Assembly (NCBI RefSeq): GCF_003952465.1
Contig: NZ_CP034448.1
Location: 6,177,001 to 6,241,000, forward strand
DNA: 64,000 bases
Source of the DNA: Mesorhizobium sp. M1B.F.Ca.ET.045.04.1.1
GTDB taxonomy: Bacteria > Pseudomonadota > Alphaproteobacteria > Rhizobiales > Rhizobiaceae
Direction: 5' to 3'
Positions 42,262 through 50,297 of the stretch are shown piece by piece (position 1 is the stretch's first letter; every line of letters starts with the position of its first letter). The translations under genes were made by a program, and so were the position numbers. The notes under the pieces were generated by a model. That model was not told where the DNA came from and did no database searches. It worked only from the letters and a program-made list of their open reading frames with translations.

Positions 42262-45234
42262 CTAGCGCGCCGGCGCTCCCGCACGAAGCAGAAGGTCGAA
42301 ATCGTTGCGGACCTTCCGCGACGTCTCCTTGAGATGCGCTTCCAACACACCGAAATCCGGAAGGTCGGTGACCGCCAGAAGCAGATCCGAAAGCCCCGGC
42401 GGGACATCGTCGCGCTGAAACTCACCGGTGAGGCAAAGCCTGATCATCTGGGTCAATGCCATATAGAGCCGCCAGGCCTCGCAAAGTTCCTGCCTGACAT
42501 CGGCTGTCGCGAATTGCGGCGCCAGCCGCGCCAGCACATCCGCCGTCGCGGTCACCCGACGGCCGGGCTCGATATTGCCGGTGATGACGGCGACCTGGGC
42601 GATGAACTCGAGGTCGATGAGGCCGCCCGGGATCAGCTTGATGTCCCAGAGGTCGCGCGGCGGCTTCTCCTTCTCGATCAGCGCCCGCATCTCCGATGCT
42701 TCCGCCTTCACCTTGGCGCCGTCGCGCGGCTGGGCGAGCACCGCCGCGACATCCCCTTCGACTTCGGCGCAGAGTTCGGCATCGCCGCCGATCGCCCGGG
42801 CTCTGGCCAGCGCCATGTGCTCCCAGGTCCAGGCGTCCTGGCGCTGATATTTCTTGAACGCGTCGACATGGGTGGCGACCGGCCCCTTGTTGCCAGAGGG
42901 GCGCAAGCGGAGGTCGAGCTCGTAAAGTACGCCTTCGGCCGTGGGCGCCGAGACGGCGGCGATCAACCGCTGTGTCATTCGGGTGTAGTAATGCGACGGC
43001 GCCAGCGGTTTCTCGCCGTCGGACTCCTCCGCGTCCGCGTCGTGGTCGTAGAGCAGGATGAGGTCGACGTCGGATCCCGCTGTGAGCTCGCGGCTGCCGA
43101 GCTTGCCCATGCCGAGCAGCGCCACCCTGGCCCCGGCAATCCTGCCATGGCGCAGCGCGAACTCGGCAGTCACCGCTTGAAGCGCCGCCTCGATGGTGAG
43201 ATCCGCGAGGTCGGAGAAGGCGCGGCCGGCGCGCGCGGGATCGATCGAGCCGGCCAGCAGGCGCACGCCGATCAGGAATTTCTGCTCGGAGGCGAAGATG
43301 CGCAGCCGGTCGAGCACATCCTCATAGGCGCGGTCGCCCTCGATGAAGGCCGCAAGCCGCGCCGAAAGATAGGCGCGATCCGGCAGTTCGGTAAGCAGCG
43401 CAGGATCGAGCAGGCCGTCGAAGACATGCGGGCGGCGCGTGATGATGGCGGCGAGCCGCGGCGCGCCACCCATGATCGTCGCCATCAGCTTGAGCAGCGC
43501 AGGGTTCGACTGCAGCAGCGAGAACAGCTGAATGCCGGCCGGCAGGCCGGCAAGGAACTCGTCGAAGCGCATCAGCGCTTCGTCGGCACGGCGCGTCTGG
43601 CCGAAGGCTTTCAAGAGCGCCGGAGTCAGCTCCGTCAGCCGCTCGCGCGCTTCGGCCGACTGGGTGACGCGGTAGCGGCCGAAATGCCAGCCGCGGATGA
43701 CGCGGCAGATGTCGCTCGGGCGTTGGAAGCCGAGGCCATGCAAGGTCCGCAGCGTGTCGGGGTCGTCGACATCGCCGGTGAAGACCAGGTTGCCGATGCC
43801 GGCCGACAGTTCGGGCGCCGTCTCGAACAAGGCCGCATAGTGACGCTCGACCTGCTGCAGCGAAGCGCGGAAGGTTTTCGCGAATTCCGCCTCGTCCGCA
43901 AAATCGAGCATCAGCGCGATGCGCTCCAGCTCCTCGTCATCCTCCGGCAGAATATGCGTCTGCTCGTCGGCCACCATCTGGATGGCGTGCTCGACACGGC
44001 GCAGGAACCAGTATTGCCGGGTGAGCGCGTCGCGCGCATCGGCGGTGATCCAGCCGCGCGCGGCGAGCGCGCCAAGCATCGGCACCGTCTCGCGGCCGCG
44101 CAATTCCGGGAAGCGGCCGCCGGCAATGAGCTGCTGGGTCTGGACGAAGAACTCGATCTCGCGGATGCCGCCCCGGCCGAGCTTGACGTTGTGACCCTTG
44201 ACCGCGATCTCGCCATGGCCCTTGTGTGCGTGGATCTGGCGCTTGATCGAATGGACGTCGGCGATCGCGGCATAGTCCATGTATTTGCGCCAGACATAGG
44301 GCTGCAATTCCTTGAGGAAGGCGGCCCCCGCCACAAGGTCGCCCGCAACCGGCCGCGCCTTGATCATGGCGGCGCGCTCCCAGTTCTGGCCGCGCGCTTC
44401 GTAGTAGCGAAGCGCTGCCTCGACCGGGATCGCCAGCGGCGTCGAGCCGGGATCGGGACGGAGCCTCAGATCGGTACGGAAGACATAGCCGTGCTCGGTG
44501 CGATCCTGGAGGATACGCACGAGGCGGCGGGTGAGGCGCGAGAACAGCTCCGTCGCGTCGAGCGGATCGGTGACAGCCGGCGCCTCCGGATCGAAGAAGA
44601 CGACGAGGTCGATGTCGGAGGAGAAATTCAGCTCATGCGCGCCGAGCTTACCCATGCCGAGCAGGATCCAGCCCGAGCCGTGCGCAGGGGATTTGGGATC
44701 GGGCAGCTTGAGCTTGCCCTGCCCGTGCGCGTCGAGCAGCAGAAAATCGACGGCGGCGCGCGTTGAGGCATCGGCAAGGTCGCTGAGGCGGCGCACCGTC
44801 AGCGCGGTTTCGGCCTCGCCGGAAAGGTCGGCGAGCGCGATCAGGAAATGCGCCTCGGCCTTGAATTGCCTGAGCGCCATCATCAGGCTCGTTTCCGAAA
44901 CAGTCTCGGCCCGCGCCGCGAGATCGATCGCCTCGCCGATGTCGCTGAGCCGCGCTTCGATCGTCTGGTCGAACAGCACGTCGAGAATGGCCGGCCGGCG
45001 GCGGGCCATATCGCGCAGGAACGGCGACAGGTCGAAGATGGCGGCGAGCAGATCCTGCAGCGGCCCCTTGCCCGCGAGGAATGCGGCGAGACGTGCAAGG
45101 CCGTCTTCCTCTGCTGCGTCCGCGACCTCGGACAATTCCCGCCGGACATGGTCGCCATCCAGCGGGCGAAGCGCCAGCGTCGGGCGAAGTTGCCATCCGG
45201 TTTCGATCTTTTTCTTTGCCATCCTCGCCGCCAT
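42262..45234 (-). CDS. glnE: Bifunctional glutamine synthetase adenylyltransferase/adenylyl-removing enzyme
   Basis: 990 residues, the normal GlnE length. Two nucleotidyltransferase halves are visible: MGKLGAHELNFSSDIDLVVF in the N-half (de-adenylylation) and GMGKLGSRELTAGSDVDLIL in the C-half (adenylylation), with GRGGIREIEFFVQTQQL in between. It tunes glutamine synthetase to nitrogen status through PII. The ATG at 45234 overlaps the kinase stop codon (TGATG), so it is translationally coupled to the two-component genes upstream; a second Met follows four codons later. Convergent with the broken toxin gene. Confidence 0.96.
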   Translation of the reverse strand: MAARMAKKKIETGWQLRPTLALRPLDGDHVRRELSEVADAAEEDGLARLAAFLAGKGPLQDLLAAIFDLSPFLRDMARRRPAILDVLFDQTIEARLSDIGEAIDLAARAETVSETSLMMALRQFKAEAHFLIALADLSGEAETALTVRRLSDLADASTRAAVDFLLLDAHGQGKLKLPDPKSPAHGSGWILLGMGKLGAHELNFSSDIDLVVFFDPEAPAVTDPLDATELFSRLTRRLVRILQDRTEHGYVFRTDLRLRPDPGSTPLAIPVEAALRYYEARGQNWERAAMIKARPVAGDLVAGAAFLKELQPYVWRKYMDYAAIADVHSIKRQIHAHKGHGEIAVKGHNVKLGRGGIREIEFFVQTQQLIAGGRFPELRGRETVPMLGALAARGWITADARDALTRQYWFLRRVEHAIQMVADEQTHILPEDDEELERIALMLDFADEAEFAKTFRASLQQVERHYAALFETAPELSAGIGNLVFTGDVDDPDTLRTLHGLGFQRPSDICRVIRGWHFGRYRVTQSAEARERLTELTPALLKAFGQTRRADEALMRFDEFLAGLPAGIQLFSLLQSNPALLKLMATIMGGAPRLAAIITRRPHVFDGLLDPALLTELPDRAYLSARLAAFIEGDRAYEDVLDRLRIFASEQKFLIGVRLLAGSIDPARAGRAFSDLADLTIEAALQAVTAEFALRHGRIAGARVALLGMGKLGSRELTAGSDVDLILLYDHDADAEESDGEKPLAPSHYYTRMTQRLIAAVSAPTAEGVLYELDLRLRPSGNKGPVATHVDAFKKYQRQDAWTWEHMALARARAIGGDAELCAEVEGDVAAVLAQPRDGAKVKAEASEMRALIEKEKPPRDLWDIKLIPGGLIDLEFIAQVAVITGNIEPGRRVTATADVLARLAPQFATADVRQELCEAWRLYMALTQMIRLCLTGEFQRDDVPPGLSDLLLAVTDLPDFGVLEAHLKETSRKVRNDFDLLLRAGAPAR

Positions 45235-46703
45235 CAATGCGTGTCCCGTGACGGGAAACTCATGACTACGGACAATCCGGGATTGGCGGGCAGAAGATCA
45301 AGCCTGCCGTTGTGGAAAGTCATGATCGCCTTGGCGAGGCTGAGGCCGAGGCCCGAGCCCGGCTGCGAGCGGCTCTTTTCCAGCCGCACGAAGCGCTCGG
45401 TGGCCCGCGCGCGGTCGGCATCGTCGGGAATGCCGTGGCCGTTGTCGGAAACGGCGAGCTTGACCTCGCCGCCGGCACGCTCCAGCGTGACGCGCACTTT
45501 CGGGCTCTCGGTCGCGCCGGTCGAGTATTTGATCGCGTTGTCGACGATGTTCGACAGCGCCTGTCCGATCAGCTCGCGGTTGCCGTTTATGGTGACGGCT
45601 TCCGGCACCGTGGCTTCCAGCACAACGCCCGCCTCCTCCGCTACCGGCTCGTAGAGCTCGACGACATCGCTCACCGTGGCGGCGAGGTCGACCGGGCCGG
45701 CTGTCTCGGAGGAATAACCTGCCTCCAGCCGCGAGATCATCAGGATGGCGTTGAACGTCTTGATGAGCTGGTCGGATTCGGCAATCGTGCCCTCCAGCGC
45801 CTGGCGGTAGTCGGTCGTCTTGTGCTTGCCGGCAAGTGTGGCCTCGGCGCGGTTGCGCAGCCTGGTCAGCGGCGTCTTCAGGTCATGGGCGATGTTGTCG
45901 GAGACCTGCTTCAGCCCCTCGTTCAGCATGGCGATGCGGGCGAGCATGGTGTTGAGGTTTTCCGACAGGCGGTCGAATTCGTCGCCCGCGCCGGTCACCG
46001 GCAGGCGCCCGCCGAGGTCGCCGCCCATGATGCGGCGGCTCGCCTCCGACACGCTGTCGATGCGCTTCAGCGCCGCGCGCCCGACGAAGAACCAGATCAA
46101 GAGCCCGCCGAGCCCCATCATGCCCAGCGCCAGCATCAGCGAGCGGCGGATGACGGCGCGGAAGCGCTCGGGCTCGCCGAGGTCGCGGCCGACCAGCATG
46201 ATCATCTGGTTGGGCAGTCTCAGCACCAGAGCGATGGCGTTATGGCCCTTCTCGCCCTCGGATTGCGCGCCGCTTGTACCGGTCGAAGGCGCGGTCTGGT
46301 CTCCGCTGCGCAAGCGGTCGAGCTCGCCCTCGCCGAAGCGCTGGTAGGAAAAGGGCTCGGTGGTCCAACCCTCGGTCTCGATGACCCCAGGCTCCAGGCT
46401 CTGCACGTTGCCGGTCAGGATCTGGCCGTTGGCGTCGGCGATCAGATAGAGGTTGGCGCCGGGCTGGCGGGAACGGGCCTCGACGACGCGCACCAGCACC
46501 GGCAGACCACCACGCTGGTAGGCGCGAGCCAGGCCCAGCACCTCGTCGTTGATGGTCTCCTGGGTCTGCGCCGTCAGCATGCGCGCCGACAGCGACGTCA
46601 TGTAGAAGACCAGCAGCACGGCGCAGAGCGCGAAAAGCAGAAGATAAAGCGCCGAAAGCCGGGCCGCCGTCGTCCTCATGATGGCCGGCAGGGAAAGAGC
46701 CAT
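45234..46703 (-). CDS. HAMP-type sensor histidine kinase
   Basis: 489 residues. Two transmembrane helices (ARLSALYLLLFALCAVLLVF and LALGMMGLGGLLIWFFVG) flank a periplasmic sensor of about 150 residues. HAMP (FVGRAALKRIDSVSEASRRI), HisKA with NIAHDLKTPLTRLRNRAE and an ATPase domain (QALSNIVDNAIKYS, VSDNGHGIP, GSGLGLSLAKAI) follow. Its partner is the response regulator ending eight bases upstream. Located directly downstream of degP, it probably senses envelope state; I do not recognise a named orthologue. Confidence 0.92.
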   Translation of the reverse strand: MALSLPAIMRTTAARLSALYLLLFALCAVLLVFYMTSLSARMLTAQTQETINDEVLGLARAYQRGGLPVLVRVVEARSRQPGANLYLIADANGQILTGNVQSLEPGVIETEGWTTEPFSYQRFGEGELDRLRSGDQTAPSTGTSGAQSEGEKGHNAIALVLRLPNQMIMLVGRDLGEPERFRAVIRRSLMLALGMMGLGGLLIWFFVGRAALKRIDSVSEASRRIMGGDLGGRLPVTGAGDEFDRLSENLNTMLARIAMLNEGLKQVSDNIAHDLKTPLTRLRNRAEATLAGKHKTTDYRQALEGTIAESDQLIKTFNAILMISRLEAGYSSETAGPVDLAATVSDVVELYEPVAEEAGVVLEATVPEAVTINGNRELIGQALSNIVDNAIKYSTGATESPKVRVTLERAGGEVKLAVSDNGHGIPDDADRARATERFVRLEKSRSQPGSGLGLSLAKAIMTFHNGRLDLLPANPGLSVVMSFPSRDTH

Positions 46704-46711
46704 CTTGCTCC

Positions 46712-47386
46712 CTAGCCGCCCTTCAGCATGTAGCCGGCGCCGCGGATCGTGTGCAGGATCGGCTTGTCGAAGCCTTTTTCGATCTTGCCGCGCAGACGCG
46801 AGACGTGGACGTCGATGACGTTGGTCTGCGGATCGAAATGATAGTCCCAGACATTCTCGAGCAGCATGGTGCGCGTCACCACCTGGCCGGCATGGCGCAT
46901 CAGATATTCGAGCAGGCGGAACTCGCGCGGCTGCAGCGTGATCTCGCGGCCGGCGCGCTTGACCGAATGCGACAGGCGGTCGAGCTCAAGGTCGCCGACG
47001 CGGTAGACGGTCTCGAACTCCCGTGCGCCGGCGCGGCGGTTGAGCACCTCGACGCGGGCGAGCAATTCGGAAAACGCATAGGGCTTGGTCAGATAATCGT
47101 CACCGCCGGCGCGCAACCCGGTGACGCGGTCGTCGACCTCGCCCAGCGCCGACAGGATCAGCACCGGCGTGGTGTTGCCGCGCGAGCGGAGCGCGGCGAT
47201 CACCGAAAGCCCATCGCGGCGTGGCATCATGCGGTCGACCACCATCACGTCATAGTCGCCGGCGTCGGCAAGCGCGAAACCAGTCTCGCCGTCGCCGGCG
47301 ACATGGGTGGTATGGCCCGCCTCGGCGAAGGCCTTCTTAAGATAGTCCGCTGCCTCGCGATCGTCTTCCATGACGAGAATCTTCAT
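46712..47386 (-). CDS. OmpR-family response regulator
   Basis: 224 residues. Receiver domain with acidic pair EDD at 7-9, phosphorylation site Asp51 in VVDRMMP, and conserved Lys in LTKPYAFSE. A C-terminal winged helix follows (LQPREFRLLEYLMRHAGQVV, IDVHVSRLRGKIEKGF). The start MKILVMEDD at 47386 matches the family, although the ribosome site is weak; an ATG at 47431 is a possible longer start. Forms an operon with the kinase and glnE. Confidence 0.93.
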   Translation of the reverse strand: MKILVMEDDREAADYLKKAFAEAGHTTHVAGDGETGFALADAGDYDVMVVDRMMPRRDGLSVIAALRSRGNTTPVLILSALGEVDDRVTGLRAGGDDYLTKPYAFSELLARVEVLNRRAGAREFETVYRVGDLELDRLSHSVKRAGREITLQPREFRLLEYLMRHAGQVVTRTMLLENVWDYHFDPQTNVIDVHVSRLRGKIEKGFDKPILHTIRGAGYMLKGG

Positions 47387-47580
47387 GGAGCCGTTATACG
47401 CGATTTCACTGGAAGATTGAGGGGCAGCCATTGCTTTGGTCTTTCAGTTAAAGCGGCAGCGGGTGATGGGAACCCGCTGCCGCCAGGAGCGAAACACGGT
47501 GACTGACTGGCGTGCTCGGCCCCATGCTTTCCCCGTGGCGGCTCGGGGGTGTTGAAACCGCCACAAGGAAAAGTCGCTGA

Positions 47581-47676
47581 GCAATTCCAGGAAAAGCGTG
47601 AAATGGTTTTCCGTCCGGAATTGCGTCTAAACAAAGAGATGGAGCGGTTCTGCGTTTCCGTGAAACGATGAACCGC
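47581..47676. repeat. Two-hairpin composite repeat, family A, inverted, after degP
   Basis: Read on the minus strand it has hairpin 1 (47644-47676, GCGGTTC / GAACCGC with GTTTCACGGAAAC inside), a linker with TTTGTTTAG, then hairpin 2 (47581-47624, GCAATTCC...GGAATTGC). It has the same order and orientation relative to the upstream gene as the copy after liuD. It begins about ten bases after the degP stop codon. Confidence 0.8.
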
Positions 47677-47685
47677 CCTGTCAGA

Positions 47686-49230
47686 TCAGCCCTTGCCAAC
47701 CGGCAGCGCAACGAAGCGGTTGCTATCGTCGCGGGTGATCTGCATCAGCACGGCCTTGCGGCCTGCCTTGGTGGCGTCGGTCATCGCCTTGGAGACGTCG
47801 TCGGTGGTGTTCACCTCGTTCGAATTGATCGAGGTGATGACGTCGCCGGGCTGGATGCCGCGGTCGGCCGCATCGCTGTCCGGGTCAACGTCGGTGACCA
47901 CCAGGCCCTTGCCGTTTTCCGACTTGGTGACGGTGAGGCCCAGATCGGCCAGCGTATCGGGCTTGGCGGGGGTGGCCTGCTTATTGTTGTCGTCGTTCGA
48001 GGCCTGCTTGTCGCTCGAAGGCAAGGTGCCCAGGTCGACCTTGACCGTCTCGTTCTTGCCGTTGCGCCAGACGGTGACGTCGACCGACTTGCCCGGCGCA
48101 TAAGCGCCGATCACGCGGGCGAGTTCCTTCGGCGAAGCGACGTCCTTGCCGTCGACCTGGGTGATGACGTCACCAGCAGTGATGCCGGCCTTCTTGCCCG
48201 GACCGGCATCCTGGGCGCTCGAAACCAGCGCGCCCTTGTCCGACTTCAGGCCGAGCGACTCGGCGATGTCGGAGGTGACCGGCTGAATCTCGACGCCGAG
48301 CCAACCGCGCTGGACGGAACCGTTCTTCATCAGGTCTTCCACGACCTGCTTGGCGGTCGAGGCCGGGATGTCGAAGGCGATGCCGACGCTGCCGCCCGAC
48401 GGCGAGAAGATGGCGGTGTTGATGCCGATCACCTGGCCGTTGAGGTTGAAGGTCGGGCCGCCCGAATTGCCGCGGTTGACCGAGGCGTCGATCTGGATGA
48501 AGTCGTCATAGGGGCCGGCGCCGATGTCGCGGCCGCGGGCCGAGACGATGCCCGCGGTGACGGTGCCGCCGAGGCCGAACGGATTGCCGACGGCCACCAC
48601 CCAGTCGCCGATGCGGATCTTGGAGTCGTCGGCGAAGTCGACATAGGTGAACTTGCCGCCGCCATCGACCTTCAGCACGGCGAGGTCGGTGCGCGGATCG
48701 GTGCCGATCAGCTTGGCGTCGAGTTCCTTGCCGTCATTGGTGACGACGGTGAAGTCGGAGCCTTCGGAGACGACGTGGTTGTTGGTGACGAGGTAGCCGT
48801 CCTCGGAAATGAAGAAGCCAGAGCCCTGAGCGACAGGGCGCGGCTCGCCATTGCCGTGGTTGCGGTGGTTGAAGCGGGGCATGCCGAACTGGCCGCCCTG
48901 GTCGCCGAAGCCGCGGAACTCCTTGAAGAAGCGGCGCAGCTGCGGATTGTCGGGGAGGTTGTCGAAGCCGTTCTGATCGTCGGAGCCGTCATCGGCCGTC
49001 GGTTGGATCTTGGCCTTGACCTTGACGCTGACGACCGCCGGCGAAACGTGCTCGACGACATCGGCGAAGCTCGGCACCTGCGGGGCCTCGACGCGCACGG
49101 CATCGGCCAGCACTGGGGCGGTGCCGGTTGCGAGCATGGCCGCGCCTGCCGTGCCGACGACAGCCAGGGAAGCGACGGCCGCCATCAGGCGCTTGCGGGT
49201 GCGGGAATATGAATTGGAGGCAATATTCAT
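47686..49230 (-). CDS. degP: DegP/HtrA-type periplasmic serine protease
   Basis: 514 residues. Signal peptide to about residue 43 (LMAAVASLAVVGTAGAAML, then VLADA). The trypsin-like domain has His in YLVTNNHVVS, Asp in DPRTDLAVLKV and Ser in NRGNSGGPTFN, a complete triad. PDZ1 (~305-395) and PDZ2 (~430-510) follow. It degrades or refolds damaged envelope proteins. ATG 49230 follows AGAGGA. Same direction as the two-component genes but separated by ~300 bases with a composite repeat, so a separate transcript is likely. Confidence 0.96.
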   Translation of the reverse strand: MNIASNSYSRTRKRLMAAVASLAVVGTAGAAMLATGTAPVLADAVRVEAPQVPSFADVVEHVSPAVVSVKVKAKIQPTADDGSDDQNGFDNLPDNPQLRRFFKEFRGFGDQGGQFGMPRFNHRNHGNGEPRPVAQGSGFFISEDGYLVTNNHVVSEGSDFTVVTNDGKELDAKLIGTDPRTDLAVLKVDGGGKFTYVDFADDSKIRIGDWVVAVGNPFGLGGTVTAGIVSARGRDIGAGPYDDFIQIDASVNRGNSGGPTFNLNGQVIGINTAIFSPSGGSVGIAFDIPASTAKQVVEDLMKNGSVQRGWLGVEIQPVTSDIAESLGLKSDKGALVSSAQDAGPGKKAGITAGDVITQVDGKDVASPKELARVIGAYAPGKSVDVTVWRNGKNETVKVDLGTLPSSDKQASNDDNNKQATPAKPDTLADLGLTVTKSENGKGLVVTDVDPDSDAADRGIQPGDVITSINSNEVNTTDDVSKAMTDATKAGRKAVLMQITRDDSNRFVALPVGKG

Positions 49231-49383
49231 GGGTTTCGTATCCTCTTTCGAAGGGATGCGCTCAGGCGAAGCATCCTCGGGCAAGAGGATTAGAGAGCGG
49301 CACATTACGGCGCCATTTCCGATACATGAAAATTTTGTAATGTTGGCGATCGGCAGGGATGCATTGGGATCACGAGGTTCAAA

Positions 49384-49566
49384 ATGACCACAGGCCATAC
49401 CAACCGAATTCGAGTCTCAGTCGATTGGGAGACCAAGATGATCGAAGGCATCAAGTGCGGGATAGCCGATGCAAAGGCGGGCCGTGTGGTGCCTCACGAA
49501 ACTGCGATGGCGGAAATCGACGCGATGATCGAGGCCGGGGAGGCGGAGCGGGCACGCCAGGTGTAG
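49384..49566 (+). CDS. Small putative antitoxin, orphan
   Basis: 60 residues: an N-terminal beta strand (NRIRVSVDWETKMIEGIKCG) then a helix region with VVPHETAMAEIDAMIEAGE. The VPHExxMAxI segment is typical of small ParD/CopG-like or RelB-like antitoxins that accompany ParE/RelE toxins. No toxin gene follows; a family-C repeat comes instead. GAGG precedes the ATG. The stop codon is TAG followed by AGC, as in two other genes here. Confidence 0.55.
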   Translation: MTTGHTNRIRVSVDWETKMIEGIKCGIADAKAGRVVPHETAMAEIDAMIEAGEAERARQV

Positions 49567-49606
49567 AGCATGCCGCCCTTTGGAGATTGGCTGAAACCTC
49601 CGCGAC

Positions 49607-49791
49607 GTCGTCATTCCAGGGCGGAGCAAGGAGCGAAGCGACGCGCGCAGACCCTGGAATCCATGCCGTGACCTTCGTCGAGGACACAGCGGAACAAAAC
49701 TCTGCACCGTTCGCGGCGCGTCAGCGTAACGGCATGGATTCTATGGTCTACGCGCGTCGCTTCGCTCCTTGCTCCGCCATAGAATGACGAC
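49607..49791. repeat. Long inverted repeat, family C, copy 2
   Basis: GTCGTCATTCCAGGGCGGAG ... CCTGGAATCCATGCCGTGAC on the left and GTAACGGCATGGATTCTATG ... GAATGACGAC on the right, about 185 bases. Same layout as 9199-9376, including the GCAAGGAGCGAAGCGACGCG segment. It fills most of the spacer between the orphan antitoxin and ccmH. Confidence 0.75.
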
Positions 49792-49832
49792 CCGCGAACG
49801 GCTACCGCCAATTATCGACGTCGACGACGGAA

Positions 49833-50297
49833 CTAATCGCTAAGCATCTTGTCCAGCGCCGCCTTTTCCTCGGCGCTGAGGGCGCTGTCCGGCGCGGGGC
49901 GGCGCGAACGGACGCTGAACACGATGAAGATGCCGCCGGCCAGAAGCAGCAGCGCCGGCGTGCCCCATAAAAGCGCGTTGCGCAGGCTGAGGCGCGGCTT
50001 CAACAGCACGAACTCGCCATAGCGCGAAACGATGTAGTCCATGACCTGCTGGTCGGTGTCGCCGGCGACGAGGCGCTGGCGCACCAGGACGCGCAGGTCG
50101 CGCGCCAGGTCGGCGTCGGACTCGTCGATCGACTGGTTCTGGCAGACCATGCAGCGCAGGCCTTCGGAGAGCGCTCGCGCCCTCGCCTCCAGCGCCGGAT
50201 CGGACAGCACCTCGTCGGGCTTCACCGCCTGTGCCGTTCCGGCGAAGAGCAGAGCCAGCAGCAGGATCAGGGGGCCAAGCGAAAACTTCGCTTTCAT
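49833..50297 (-). CDS. ccmH: Cytochrome c maturation protein CcmH (CycL)
   Basis: 154 residues. Signal peptide, then a periplasmic thioredoxin-like helical domain with the redox motif RCMVCQNQSIDESDADLARD (CxxC) that reduces the apocytochrome heme-binding cysteines, and a C-terminal transmembrane helix (ALLLLAGGIFIVFSV). The ATG at 50297 overlaps the ccmF stop codon (ATGA). Last gene of the ccmI-E-F-H operon. Confidence 0.95.
   Translation of the reverse strand: MKAKFSLGPLILLLALLFAGTAQAVKPDEVLSDPALEARARALSEGLRCMVCQNQSIDESDADLARDLRVLVRQRLVAGDTDQQVMDYIVSRYGEFVLLKPRLSLRNALLWGTPALLLLAGGIFIVFSVRSRRPAPDSALSAEEKAALDKMLSD

Noticed and set aside
42145..44766. Very long open frame opposite glnE (873 codons)
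   Set aside because: High-GC shadow of glnE; its translation has no domain pattern, while the opposite strand is a textbook GlnE.
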